NCBI GenBank assembly: GCA_045640985.1
Contig: JAZUFZ010000026.1
Coordinates: forward strand, 61,304-125,303
Source: Colimorpha sp045640985
GTDB taxonomy: Bacteria; Bacteroidota; Bacteroidia; Bacteroidales; P3
DNA length: 64,000 nt
Direction: 5' to 3'
This document shows positions 18,405-28,064 of the stretch, piece after piece. Position numbers and translations under genes: made by a program. Below the pieces are notes generated by a model that made no database searches, was not told the origin of the DNA, and saw only the letters and a program-made list of their open reading frames with translations. Within the stretch, counting starts at the first letter, position 1, and every line of letters starts with the position of its first letter.

Positions 18405-19124
18405 GGTTAATTCCGCTACAAATGAAAGACCTTTAGAATTACGTATTCTTACCCATGTAGTAGCGGCTTGGGTATATCGTTCCAATGTCAGCGTATCCAT
18501 TGGCGCGGTTTCCATAAGATACTCCATCTGGATGTGATAACGATGCGGCACAAACTCTCCCATCTGGCTTTCTACAAGATGATCAAACATAATCTTCAGA
18601 TATTCTGCATTATTGACATGACGGTTATGATCAATCATAGACTCTACAACAGGAATTTCCTGCCGATATGAAGGTTCAGCCTCTGGGATTCTTATGCGTG
18701 CCAGTTTATCAGAATCAGTAGCCTGCAGGGAATGATGTTCGTAATTCTGCATCAAATCATTGAGACGACAGAGCCGGCGAGTCTCATAATCTATCACCAC
18801 CCATACAGCCGTAGCCCCAGCAAGCACTTTTCCAGAGCCATCCAAAAGCTGGAAATCGCGCAGACATTGCAGACCATCACAGCCTCGTGACCAGGTTTTC
18901 AGAATAACCTTCTCCCCCATCACGGGCATTTCGTTTACCTGATAAAGCATCCGGGCGAGGACCCATATTTTGTTTTGCTGTATCAGATGTTCATACCCGA
19001 TATGCGTAGCGACAGTATGAGCTTCTGCGACCTCTTGGAACAACCGCGCCAACCCCCAAAGTGTCAGGTGGTCGGTACGGTCGCACAGGAGTGATTGTAT
19101 TGTGGATTTTTGTTCAAAAATCAT
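18399..19124 (-). CDS. Acyl-ACP thioesterase (FatA/FatB-like)
   Basis: Hydrolyses acyl-ACP to release fatty acids. The 241-residue chain contains two hotdog-fold repeats. The first runs from the N-terminus through ILKTWSRGCDGLQCLRDF. The second contains SMIDHNRHVNNAEYLKIM, which matches the Asn-His catalytic region (N-x-H-V-N-N-x-x-Y) of plant-type and bacterial acyl-ACP thioesterases. It follows argS with a 2-bp gap and is probably co-transcribed with it. Confidence 0.9.
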   Translation of the reverse strand: MIFEQKSTIQSLLCDRTDHLTLWGLARLFQEVAEAHTVATHIGYEHLIQQNKIWVLARMLYQVNEMPVMGEKVILKTWSRGCDGLQCLRDFQLLDGSGKVLAGATAVWVVIDYETRRLCRLNDLMQNYEHHSLQATDSDKLARIRIPEAEPSYRQEIPVVESMIDHNRHVNNAEYLKIMFDHLVESQMGEFVPHRYHIQMEYLMETAPMDTLTLERYTQAATTWVRIRNSKGLSFVAELTL

Positions 19125-19126
19125 AA

Positions 19127-20917
19127 TTACATCCGTTCAGGAACTTGGATACCAAGGATTGCCATTGTGTTTTTAAGTGCCTGAGCCACCACATCACACA
19201 ACTGAACCCGGAAGTTCATCGTCTGGGAATCTGTATCACGGAGTATCGGGGTATCCTGATAGAAGCTATTAAAAAGTTTGGCAAGGGTGTAGGCATAATT
19301 TGCTACCATTGCAGGACTATAGTTCGCCGCTGCCTGTTCGATGGTTGATGGCAGGTCGTGAAGCGCCTTGATAACTTCGCGTTCCTTGTCAGTAATGGTT
19401 ATTGCGTCAGTTACTTGAGCCTTCAAATCTACCCCCTGAGCCTCACCCTTACGAACGATACTGCGGATACGGGCATGCGTATATTGGATGAATGGACCAG
19501 TATTGCCGTTGAAATCAATACTTTCAGCAGGATTGAAGAGCATATTCTTGGTAGGATCGACCTTAAGAATAAAGTATTTCAATGCGCCCAAAGCAAGAAT
19601 ATGATAGAGTTCTTTCTGCTGTTCCGGGGTCATATCATCATTTTTGCCATGCTCCTTGCTCATTTCTTCAGCGGTCTTCTCCATTTCCTCAATCAGATCG
19701 TCGGCATCTACTACGGTGCCTTCGCGGGATTTCATCTTTCCGTTAGGCAGTTCCACCATACCATAAGAAAGGTGATATACCTTATCAGCCCAGTCAAAAC
19801 CAAGTTTTCCCAAGATCAGTTTCAATACTTTGAAGTGATAGTCTTGCTCATTTCCCACAACATACATCAACTGTTCCGCTCCGAAATCGTTATGACGCAG
19901 AAGTGCTGTTCCAAGATCCTGAGTCATATATACTGATGTGCCGTCCTTGCGGAGCAGTAATTTTTCATCCAGACCGTCTTTGGTCATGTCGCACCACACA
20001 CTTCCGTCCTCACGACGGTAAAGCACACCCATATCAAGACCGCGCTGCACCAATTCTTTGCCTAATAAATATGTATTAGATTCATAATATATTTTGTCAA
20101 AGCCGACGCCCATCTTGCGGTAAGTCTCATCAAAACCGGCATATACCCAACCGTTCATCTTTGTCCAGAGGTCGCGGATTTCCTTGTCGCCTTCTTCCCA
20201 GCGTTTGAGCATGTGCTGGGCTTCTACCATCAAAGGAGCCTGTTTCTTTGCCTCTTCTTCATCCATTCCGGTTTCCATCAGCGCCTTTACCTCGTCCTTA
20301 TAATGCTTGTCGAACTCCACATAATATTTTCCTACGAGATGGTCGCCTTTCATCCCTGATATCTCCGGGGTTTCTCCGTTACCAAAACGCAGCCACGCCA
20401 GCATCGACTTACAGATATGTATGCCACGGTCGTTTACCAGGTTTACCTTTTTCACATTGTTTCCGTTGGCTGCCAGCAGCTGGCTTACCGACCAACCGAG
20501 GAGGTTATTGCGTATATGACCTAAATGAAGCGGTTTGTTGGTATTGGGGGAAGAATATTCCACCACGACAGGAGCGGCCTTCGGATCGGCAGCCTTGAGG
20601 CCGTAGGTTTCGTCTCCCACAAGTTCTGCTACAAAACGCGACCAATAGGAATCTGCAATTTCGAAATTCAAGAATCCCTTAATTACATTATAACTCTTTA
20701 CATCTTCTGCCTGGGCCTGTACTGCTGCGCCTATTTCCTGTGCCACCTGCTCGGGAGATTTGCGTGCCTGTTTCACATACGGGAACACCACAAGAGTAAA
20801 ATCGCCTACAAATTCCTTCTTTGTTGCCTGCAAAATAATTTTTTCGGGTGTTGCCTCTATATTATATAATGTATAAAGGGACGATGCAATTGCCTGTTTT
20901 AGTTGAATTTCTATCAT
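19127..20917 (-). CDS. argS: Arginyl-tRNA synthetase
   Basis: Charges tRNA-Arg; 596 residues. The N-terminal additional domain is followed by the class I HIGH motif in SSPNTNKPLHLGHIRNNLLGW. Also visible are the WLRFG and MTQDLGTALLR segments and a C-terminal DALR anticodon-binding domain (NYAYTLAKLFNSFYQ). ArgS lacks a canonical KMSKS in many species; here GKMKSREGTVV occupies that position. First gene of an argS-thioesterase unit, transcribed from the -7 box at 20952-20959. Confidence 0.97.
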   Translation of the reverse strand: MIEIQLKQAIASSLYTLYNIEATPEKIILQATKKEFVGDFTLVVFPYVKQARKSPEQVAQEIGAAVQAQAEDVKSYNVIKGFLNFEIADSYWSRFVAELVGDETYGLKAADPKAAPVVVEYSSPNTNKPLHLGHIRNNLLGWSVSQLLAANGNNVKKVNLVNDRGIHICKSMLAWLRFGNGETPEISGMKGDHLVGKYYVEFDKHYKDEVKALMETGMDEEEAKKQAPLMVEAQHMLKRWEEGDKEIRDLWTKMNGWVYAGFDETYRKMGVGFDKIYYESNTYLLGKELVQRGLDMGVLYRREDGSVWCDMTKDGLDEKLLLRKDGTSVYMTQDLGTALLRHNDFGAEQLMYVVGNEQDYHFKVLKLILGKLGFDWADKVYHLSYGMVELPNGKMKSREGTVVDADDLIEEMEKTAEEMSKEHGKNDDMTPEQQKELYHILALGALKYFILKVDPTKNMLFNPAESIDFNGNTGPFIQYTHARIRSIVRKGEAQGVDLKAQVTDAITITDKEREVIKALHDLPSTIEQAAANYSPAMVANYAYTLAKLFNSFYQDTPILRDTDSQTMNFRVQLCDVVAQALKNTMAILGIQVPERM

Positions 20918-20951
20918 TTTATATCAATTTTGTTATTCGTAAAAGATTTTG

Positions 20952-20959
20952 CAAATATA
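20952..20959 (-). promoter_or_regulatory. -7 box for argS
   Basis: The reverse strand reads TATATTTG, about 35 bp upstream of the argS ATG. It is back to back with the hppA promoter. Confidence 0.7.
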
Positions 20960-20990
20960 CAATTTTTTTTTGTATTTCAACAAAAAGTAT

Positions 20991-20998
20991 TATCTTTG
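20991..20998 (+). promoter_or_regulatory. -7 box for hppA
   Basis: TATCTTTG, with a 40-nt A/T-rich leader before the ATG at 21041. Confidence 0.7.
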
Positions 20999-21040
20999 TA
21001 ATTTCAAATTCTAAAGCAGAATTAACAAAATTATCTCTAT

Positions 21041-23443
21041 ATGAAGAAATTAACGTCTTTTTTAGCTACGATTTCGCTGCCAATTTTTGCGTTTGCGAGC
21101 GAGGCTGACCTTGTTATGCCAGCAGGTTTTTCCTCAAGTAGCGACTCCAAAATTCTTTATTGGGGCTTCCTGATTACTATTATCGGACTCATTTTCGGTT
21201 TTTGGCAATTCAACAAAGTTAGAAAACTCAAAGCTCACAAGTCGATGCTCGAAATCGGCAACGTGATTTTCAAAACTTGTTCAACCTATCTTAAGCAGCA
21301 GGGTAAATTTCTTGTAGTCCTTTTCCTTTTCATTGGTGCAGCTATCGCTTTGTATTTTGGTGTGCTTTCTCACATGAAGGGCTCTCAGGTTTTACTTATC
21401 CTCGCCTGGACGGTTATCGGCATCCTCGGATCCTACGCTGTTGCATGGTTCGGTGTTAGAATGAACACATACGCCAATGCCCGCATGGCATTCGCCTCCC
21501 TGCGCCGTCGTCCTCTCGACCTTCTCAACATTCCTTTGCGCGCTGGCATGAGCATCGGTATTGTTTTGATTTGCGTAGAACTCGTTCTGATGCTTACTAT
21601 CCTGCTCTTCATGCCTGAAGAACTGGCTGGCAGCTGTTTCATCGGCTTTGCTATCGGTGAATCCCTCGGTGCTTCCGCACTCCGTATTGCCGGTGGTATC
21701 TTCACCAAGATTGCCGACATCGGATCCGACCTTATGAAGGTGGTCTTCAAGATTGGAGAAGACGATCCTCGCAACCCTGGCGTTATCGCTGACTGCACCG
21801 GAGACAATGCTGGTGACTCTATCGGACCCACCGCCGACGGTTTCGAGACCTACGGCGTTACCGGTGTGGCTCTGGTAAGTTTCATTCTGCTTTCCGTACA
21901 AGATGCCGCAATGCAGGTAAAACTTCTCGTTTGGATTTTCGTAATGCGTATTCTTGGTATCATCGCTTCTGTTCTTGCATACTATATTAATGGTGCTATC
22001 GCCAAAGCCAAATACGGCAAAGCTGACGACATCAATTTTGAACAGCCTCTTACCAGTCTGGTTTGGATCACTTCCATTCTTTCCATGATTGGAACTTTCT
22101 GCGCCAGCTACTTCATCCTTGGCGACCTGCAGAACAACCAATGGCTTGCACTTGCCATCATCATCAGCTGCGGTACCCTCGGAGCCGCTCTGATTCCTGA
22201 GTTCACCAAACTCTTCACCTCTCCTACCAGCAAGCACGTTCAGGAAGTGGTTAAAGCTTCCGACCAAGGTGGTGCTTCCCTCAACATTCTCTCGGGTATC
22301 GTTGCCGGAAACTTTGGCGCATTCTGGACCGGACTCGTATTCTTTGTACTGATGATCATCGCTTACCTGGCTTCCAACGCATTTGGCCTGGGCGACATCT
22401 TCGGAACCTACTATTCTATCTTTGCTTTCGGTCTCGTAGCCTTCGGTATGCTGGGTATGGGCCCTGTAACCATCGCTGTAGATTCCTATGGTCCCGTTAC
22501 CGATAACGCTCAGTCAGTATATGAACTCTCCCTCATCGAAGATGACATCGAGAAATCCCGCAAGGAAATCGAAGAAGAATTCAACTTCACTCCTGACTGG
22601 GAAAAGGCAAAATACTACCTCGAAGCCAACGACGGTGCCGGCAACACATTCAAGGCCACCGCAAAGCCCGTGCTTATCGGTACTGCTGTGGTTGGTGCCA
22701 CCACTATGATCTTCTCGCTCATCCTTATGATCCAGAAGAACCTCGGCATCGAGCCCGAAACCATCCTTAACCTCCTCAACCCCTACAGCATCCTCGGATT
22801 TATCCTCGGCGGCTGCGTAATCTACTGGTTTACCGGTGCCTCCATGCAGGCCGTTACCACTGGTGCAAACCGTGCAGTTGAGTACATCAAGGACAACATC
22901 AAACTCGATCCTAACGCTCCTAAGAAGGCCGACATCGCCAAGTCTCAGGAAGTTGTAAAAATCTGCACCAACTATGCCCAGAAAGGTATGATCAACATCT
23001 TCATTGCCATCTTCTGCTTCGCACTCGCATTTGCATGCCTCTCCAGCCCCGAAAGCATCGGCGGCCAGAATGCCGTATGCCTCTTCATCAGCTACCTCAT
23101 CAGCATCGCCGTATTCGGCCTCTTCCAGGCCGTTTACATGGCAAACGCAGGTGGTGCCTGGGATAACTCCAAGAAGGTTGTTGAAGTCGATATGCAGGCC
23201 AAGGGAACTCCACTCCATGACGCAAGCGTTGTAGGTGACACCGTAGGTGACCCATTCAAGGATACCTCTTCCGTTGCCCTCAACCCAATCATCAAGTTCA
23301 CCACCCTCTTCGGTGTACTTGCCATGGAAATCGCCATCAGCGAAGGTTTCAAGGCCTTGGCTCCATACTTCGGTATTGTATTCCTCGCAATCGCTTTGAT
23401 ATTCGTTTATCGCTCATTCTACAAGATGCGCATCAACAAATAA
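21041..23443 (+). CDS. hppA: Membrane-bound ion-pumping pyrophosphatase
   Basis: Hydrolyses pyrophosphate and pumps Na+ and/or H+ across the inner membrane; 800 residues and about 16 hydrophobic segments. Catalytic loops are visible: EDDPRNPGVIADCTGDNAGDS near 240, DSYGPVTDNAQ near 485 and GDTVGDPFKDTSS near the C-terminus. In the segment that sets K+ dependence, the family's GNTTAA reads GNTFKA (near 535). A lysine here is the known signature of K+-independent pumps. A charged insert of about 30 residues precedes it. The N-terminus looks like a cleavable signal. Strong codon bias implies high expression. A clear terminator follows. Confidence 0.95.
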   Translation: MKKLTSFLATISLPIFAFASEADLVMPAGFSSSSDSKILYWGFLITIIGLIFGFWQFNKVRKLKAHKSMLEIGNVIFKTCSTYLKQQGKFLVVLFLFIGAAIALYFGVLSHMKGSQVLLILAWTVIGILGSYAVAWFGVRMNTYANARMAFASLRRRPLDLLNIPLRAGMSIGIVLICVELVLMLTILLFMPEELAGSCFIGFAIGESLGASALRIAGGIFTKIADIGSDLMKVVFKIGEDDPRNPGVIADCTGDNAGDSIGPTADGFETYGVTGVALVSFILLSVQDAAMQVKLLVWIFVMRILGIIASVLAYYINGAIAKAKYGKADDINFEQPLTSLVWITSILSMIGTFCASYFILGDLQNNQWLALAIIISCGTLGAALIPEFTKLFTSPTSKHVQEVVKASDQGGASLNILSGIVAGNFGAFWTGLVFFVLMIIAYLASNAFGLGDIFGTYYSIFAFGLVAFGMLGMGPVTIAVDSYGPVTDNAQSVYELSLIEDDIEKSRKEIEEEFNFTPDWEKAKYYLEANDGAGNTFKATAKPVLIGTAVVGATTMIFSLILMIQKNLGIEPETILNLLNPYSILGFILGGCVIYWFTGASMQAVTTGANRAVEYIKDNIKLDPNAPKKADIAKSQEVVKICTNYAQKGMINIFIAIFCFALAFACLSSPESIGGQNAVCLFISYLISIAVFGLFQAVYMANAGGAWDNSKKVVEVDMQAKGTPLHDASVVGDTVGDPFKDTSSVALNPIIKFTTLFGVLAMEIAISEGFKALAPYFGIVFLAIALIFVYRSFYKMRINK

Positions 23444-23465
23444 CCAAAGCCATATACACCCCCAA

Positions 23466-23498
23466 AACAGTCCCGCCGTGAGTGGGGCTGTTTTTTTT
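23466..23498 (+). terminator. Intrinsic terminator of hppA
   Basis: The stem AACAGTCCC / GGGGCTGTT is followed by a run of eight T. It starts about 22 bp after the stop codon. Confidence 0.88.
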
Positions 23499-23534
23499 AT
23501 TCTCGAGAGTGAATATTCAAAGAATTTTTCTGCA

Positions 23535-23578
23535 GTAGGGAGCGGGTAAGGAGCGGGTAAGGAGCGAGTAGGGAGCTC
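23535..23578. repeat. Tandem array of four 11-bp units (GTAAGGAGCGG type)
   Basis: Four consecutive 11-bp units: GTAGGGAGCGG, GTAAGGAGCGG, GTAAGGAGCGA, GTAGGGAGCTC. The period equals that of the palindromic elements, but the unit sequence differs. A single related unit, in reverse complement, occurs near 43658. Confidence 0.85.
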
Positions 23579-23838
23579 TTACGGCACATATACCATCCTT
23601 GTTCTTGGCTTCTGCTGGTGATGTTACCTCAGCCCTACTACAGCGATACCACGACCTGGTACGAGGATGAATAAAAATAAAGAAAAACATAATAATTTTA
23701 TTAGTCAAAGTGACATTTTCAAAAAGAAATCAACTTTTTTGAAAAAAAATTTTCACTCTCTTGCAACAAAATGACAAAAAAATGAGTCTTATATGTGAAA
23801 AAAAATTGAGAAAAATTTGCCATATCAGATTTTTTTCG

Positions 23839-23846
23839 TATTTTTG
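23839..23846 (+). promoter_or_regulatory. -7 box for the T9SS-asd-gldH-GNAT unit
   Basis: TATTTTTG, about 40 bp before the ATG at 23888. Confidence 0.65.
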
Positions 23847-23887
23847 CAAGGTATTATAAATATGAATATTTAGATAAATATTTGAAA

Positions 23888-26572
23888 ATGAAAACGAAAT
23901 ACATCATCAGTACAGCTCTCTGCGGGTTAGTTATGCTTTTTTCAGGCATAAACAGCCAGGCTCAGTCCCGTTTCCAGAACCGTGACTATGGTTGCATGTC
24001 ATGTCCTGTGGCTAAAACCAATGCGGTGCAAAGCTACAACCCCGCTATCATCAATCGTACCGATACCATCATCAACCGTCAGAAGGACATCAACGGAGAT
24101 CTGGTGGACCGCCAGTGGACTGACACCAACGGAACCCGAATTGACACCCTCATTCTGAATTGGGATACGGTGCTCAACTGCAAAGGTGAGAACCGCATGA
24201 TTGAACTTATCGCATCTACCGTGGTGGCTGCCGAGCATTTCAACGGTTTCTACAAGGTGGAGGAGATTCCTTACTGTCCGCCTCACAAATTCGACCTGAG
24301 CGATATGGACCATCATGAGATGCTTCCCTATACCGCTGATGACGTATTCGATGCCAACCACGTTCCCGTGGACTTCCCGTTCCAATTCTTCGGCTACGAG
24401 AAATCAACCGCTACCGTAGGGCCTAACGGTGTTGTAACTTTCGATACCCGAGTAGGAAACGGGTCATCTTCTTATTGTCCCTATCAAATTCAAGATGAAG
24501 ATCCTCTTCCCTGGGTTCCTGGGGGATACGGTTATGCCAATACAAATGGTATGATTGACGCAATCTACTGTATTTTTGAAGATTTGGACCCCGCCTACCT
24601 TACCTCCTGGCAAAGTTCTGCTCCAGCAAAGTTGATAGTCCCAGGCAACGACCCCCTGGATGCCGGAACCACCCGCGGAACCTACAAAGGCTATATGGAC
24701 TCTGTGACCTCCTACCCCTGCCGTCACGTATGCTTCAGCTGGAATGGTGTACCAACATTTTCCTGCGGTTCCTCAGATTCAAGTTACCATACTACAAAGC
24801 AACTTGTGATATATGAAGGTACCAACATTATTGAATTCCATGTAAAGAAACGTGTGGTTTGCACCAACTGGGAAGGTGGCTATGGCCTCATCGGTATCGA
24901 GAATGCCACCGGTCTGCCTCAGGAAAGCCACGCTGAGGGAACGCCCTACTACAACAATCATCCCGGCGAAGTCGGTCCTGACGATCCTCTCTACTGGATT
25001 ACTCCCAATGCACCTCCATCATTTGCCGTGGATTACAACACTATCAACAACACTATGGGTGACACCTGGAACAAGGGAAATACCTCCATCACAGAACGTG
25101 CATGGCGCTTCACTCCTCAAGGGGCAACCGAAGTAAACTTTACCTGGTACAAGGTGACCGATACCGCCGATATTCCTATCTACTGGAACCGTAACGAATA
25201 TACCAGCCCGACTGCCAACTACCCCGTGGATGCCTATCTCGGAAAAACACATACCGACCCGACGAAACTCTTCGACACTATCTCCCTCTACACGAGCGAA
25301 CCCGGCACATACAAACTCCACTACTATTTCCAGGTTCCTGTGGGTGATGTACTGCTGACCTACGGAACAGAGAACGAACTGGACGCCTACATTACCGTGG
25401 GCATTGACACCAACCACACCACCCGAATCATAACCAACGACCAGTATATCTGTCAGGGAGCCAACGCAGCTCTGGAAGTGACCTATCCCGACAATCAGAT
25501 CTTTGACAGTGCAACTTGGATTGCTTACCAGATTATCGACGGTCAAAGAGCAGAAGTGCCACAGGGACGCCTTACCGCGACCAACCACGGAAAGAATATC
25601 ACGATGTCGCCGATGGCCCTCACCGAATATAGAGAAAACACAATCGACACTACCCTCTTCATTGTGAATGCCCAGTACAATAACGGATGCTCTGGTACAG
25701 CAGAAATATATATGTACGCATTTCCGAACTTTGAATTCTTCCACGAAGACGGCATCTGCGACGGTGAAGAATATGTGTTCGACGGCAGGACTTTCACTAC
25801 TACAAACCACGATATCATCTCACGCCACCAGTCGGTAGCCGGATGCGACAGCGTGGACCACATGGACTTGACTGTGTTCGACATCCAATATGTGTATGAC
25901 GATTACGAGGTATGCGACAGTCTGGTATGGAATGGACGCACTTTCTACAAATCCAACACTACCACATCTTCACATGATACCGTACACCTGATTAACCAAT
26001 ACGGCTGCGACAGCGTATCACAATTGAGACTTACCGTAAGGGCTCTGGAGCCGAGAATCCTCGCATCCCCGGACTTCGCCGACTTCGACCACATGACCAT
26101 CCAGCTGACCGATGTCAGCATCAACGGTACGGAACGCGTATGGACAACCCAGGACGGCTTCACAAGCAACAACGAACAGTTCTACTACAACTACCCCTCG
26201 ACCTATGACTCTGTGAAGATTAACCTCCATGCCGTGAGCGACCTCGGCTGTGAGGATGACACCAGCATGTATATCCACCTCATCAGAGAAAGCCTCTGGG
26301 CACCGAACGCCTTTGCTCCGGGTGAAGACGTAGAGGCCAACAAGGTATTCAAGCCGATGGGAACCGGTATTACCAGTCTGGAATGCTACATCTATAACCG
26401 TCAGGGCGAACTGGTCTATACCTTCAAGGACATGGATGATGCGTGGGACGGAAACTCAACCGACGGCAAGACCTGCCCGCAGGGAGTATATGTATATCTC
26501 ATCCGATATACCAACAATATCGACCCCAACCGCCTGCAGGTAAAGAAAGGCACCGTCACACTCTTGAGATAA
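23888..26572 (+). CDS. Secreted T9SS type B (gliding-motility C-terminal domain) surface protein
   Basis: Secreted protein of 894 residues with a signal peptide ending near NSQAQS. The long central part has no domain I can name. The mid-C-terminal part has repeated short motifs of the type CDSVxxLxLTV (GCDSVDHMDLTV, GCDSVSQLRLTV) seen in Bacteroidota adhesin-like proteins, and a PKD-like stretch around 730-800. The last 90 residues (LWAPNAFAPGE ... VTLLR) are the type B sorting domain. An upstream TTG start exists, but the ATG at 23888 begins the signal peptide. Unusually, asd begins only 14 bp downstream. Confidence 0.85.
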   Translation: MKTKYIISTALCGLVMLFSGINSQAQSRFQNRDYGCMSCPVAKTNAVQSYNPAIINRTDTIINRQKDINGDLVDRQWTDTNGTRIDTLILNWDTVLNCKGENRMIELIASTVVAAEHFNGFYKVEEIPYCPPHKFDLSDMDHHEMLPYTADDVFDANHVPVDFPFQFFGYEKSTATVGPNGVVTFDTRVGNGSSSYCPYQIQDEDPLPWVPGGYGYANTNGMIDAIYCIFEDLDPAYLTSWQSSAPAKLIVPGNDPLDAGTTRGTYKGYMDSVTSYPCRHVCFSWNGVPTFSCGSSDSSYHTTKQLVIYEGTNIIEFHVKKRVVCTNWEGGYGLIGIENATGLPQESHAEGTPYYNNHPGEVGPDDPLYWITPNAPPSFAVDYNTINNTMGDTWNKGNTSITERAWRFTPQGATEVNFTWYKVTDTADIPIYWNRNEYTSPTANYPVDAYLGKTHTDPTKLFDTISLYTSEPGTYKLHYYFQVPVGDVLLTYGTENELDAYITVGIDTNHTTRIITNDQYICQGANAALEVTYPDNQIFDSATWIAYQIIDGQRAEVPQGRLTATNHGKNITMSPMALTEYRENTIDTTLFIVNAQYNNGCSGTAEIYMYAFPNFEFFHEDGICDGEEYVFDGRTFTTTNHDIISRHQSVAGCDSVDHMDLTVFDIQYVYDDYEVCDSLVWNGRTFYKSNTTTSSHDTVHLINQYGCDSVSQLRLTVRALEPRILASPDFADFDHMTIQLTDVSINGTERVWTTQDGFTSNNEQFYYNYPSTYDSVKINLHAVSDLGCEDDTSMYIHLIRESLWAPNAFAPGEDVEANKVFKPMGTGITSLECYIYNRQGELVYTFKDMDDAWDGNSTDGKTCPQGVYVYLIRYTNNIDPNRLQVKKGTVTLLR

Positions 26573-26586
26573 AGCAAGTAATTAAT

Positions 26587-27576
26587 ATGAAACAAATAAA
26601 AATAGCAGTTGTTGGCGCCACCGGTCTTGTAGGTGGCGTCATGCTTAATGTACTGAAAGAACGCGGCTTTTCCGACTGCGAAATCATAGCTGCGGCATCT
26701 CCGAAATCCATCGGGAAAACAATATCCTTTGCCGGACGTACCCTTACCGTAGTATCGGTAGAAGAGGCAATCGCGCAAAAGCCCGACTATGCCATATTCT
26801 CTGCAGGAGCGTCAGCCTCACGGCAATATGCCCCACTCTTCGCCGCCAACGGAACTACCGTAATCGATAACTCTTCGGCATGGCGAAAAGATGCTGACAA
26901 GCCCTTGGTAGTACCCGAAATCAACATCGATGTAATCAAAGCCACCGACCGTATTATTGCCAATCCGAACTGTTCAACCATTCAAATGGTTCTGGCAGTT
27001 TCAAGACTTCATCAGCAATATAAAATCAAACGCCTTGTAATCTCAACATACCAGAGCATTACCGGTACGGGCATCAAAGCCATCCGCCAGTTAGAGGCAG
27101 AAGAAAAAGGCATTCCCTGCGAGAAAGCCTACCCCTACGCTATCCATAGAAACCTCTTTCCCCACGGAGGAGATTTCCTTCCAGACGGTTCTACAACCGA
27201 GGAACAGAAACTGATTGATGAAACCCGCAAAATCTTACGGGACAATTCCATAATGGTCAGTGCCACCGTGGCAAGAGTTCCCGTTGTAGGAGGTCATAGC
27301 GAATCCGTAAATATCGAGTTTCATAATGAATATGACCTGGAGGAAGCCCGACGGTTGATATCCGAAACTCCTGGCGTGATACTCTACGATGACCCGTCGC
27401 AGAATTTATATCCGATGCCGATTCTGGCAGAAGGCAAGGATGAAGTCTTTGTCGGACGCGTACGGAGAGACCCCTCACAGCCCCGAACACTGAACCTTTG
27501 GTGTGTGTCCGACAACCTTAGAAAAGGAGCCGCTACCAACGCCATTCAAATATTAGAAAAACTCATCGCAAGATAA
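26587..27576 (+). CDS. asd: Aspartate-semialdehyde dehydrogenase
   Basis: Reduces aspartyl phosphate to aspartate semialdehyde for lysine/DAP, threonine and methionine synthesis. The protein has 329 residues. The N-terminal NADP site is VVGATGLVGGVML, and the active-site cysteine lies in NPNCSTIQM. The catalytic His region is GGHSESVNIEF. An open frame extends 48 codons upstream into the T9SS gene, but the ATG at 26587 starts the conserved fold. The stop overlaps the gldH start (TAATG). Confidence 0.97.
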   Translation: MKQIKIAVVGATGLVGGVMLNVLKERGFSDCEIIAAASPKSIGKTISFAGRTLTVVSVEEAIAQKPDYAIFSAGASASRQYAPLFAANGTTVIDNSSAWRKDADKPLVVPEINIDVIKATDRIIANPNCSTIQMVLAVSRLHQQYKIKRLVISTYQSITGTGIKAIRQLEAEEKGIPCEKAYPYAIHRNLFPHGGDFLPDGSTTEEQKLIDETRKILRDNSIMVSATVARVPVVGGHSESVNIEFHNEYDLEEARRLISETPGVILYDDPSQNLYPMPILAEGKDEVFVGRVRRDPSQPRTLNLWCVSDNLRKGAATNAIQILEKLIAR

Positions 27577-28052
27577 TGAAACGTCTGCCCCTCATACTCC
27601 TGTCCTTGATACTTCTGGCCTCCTGTAACCGGACTGTTCTGGAAGAAGAACGGACCTTCGCCAATAGCAACTGGAAATTCTTCCAACCCGAAGAGTTTAA
27701 TCTCAACATTAAGAACATTGACGATTGCTATAACATTTATGCCACGGTAGTCATAGACACGGCACAGTTCAAAATGTCCAGGCTTCCACTCTTCGTGAAT
27801 TTGTACAGTCCTAACGGAGAACGCAGATCCTTCACCGGATACCTTCTTCCCAAAGATGAACTCGGCAAATGGAACGGAGATTTCAAGGATGGAAAACTTG
27901 TATGTACCCGCTGCATCCGCGAATATTTCTTCTTTAACGTAACGGGAGACCACACTATCGAAGTAAGCCAATACACCCATAGATACGACCTGAACGGCAT
28001 AGAGAGTTTTACCCTCAAGATTGAAAAAGCCGATGTAATATATCCAGATTAA
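27576..28052 (+). CDS. gldH: Gliding motility lipoprotein GldH-like
   Basis: Outer-membrane-directed lipoprotein of 158 residues. The signal is MKRLPLILLSLILLASC with the lipobox cysteine at 17. The body is a short beta-rich domain ending in HTIEVSQYTHRYDLNGIESF, which resembles the C-terminal 'R-x-D-x-L-x-G-I' region of GldH proteins. GldH is one of the lipoproteins linked to gliding and T9SS function in Bacteroidota. Its presence fits the T9SS cargo in this window. The start overlaps the asd stop. Confidence 0.72.
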   Translation: MKRLPLILLSLILLASCNRTVLEEERTFANSNWKFFQPEEFNLNIKNIDDCYNIYATVVIDTAQFKMSRLPLFVNLYSPNGERRSFTGYLLPKDELGKWNGDFKDGKLVCTRCIREYFFFNVTGDHTIEVSQYTHRYDLNGIESFTLKIEKADVIYPD

Positions 28053-28064
28053 TACTTCCTTGCC

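Larger units (their letters stand above)
23444..23887. other. Intergenic region between hppA and the T9SS type B gene
   Basis: Contains the hppA terminator, the 23535 array, about 200 bp of A/T-rich sequence without further structure that I can see, and the -7 box at 23839. Confidence 0.65.

Noticed and set aside
21392..22267. Long open frames opposite hppA and opposite frdA/frdB
   Set aside because: They mirror highly biased codon use of strongly expressed genes. No promoter, domain or plausible start supports them.
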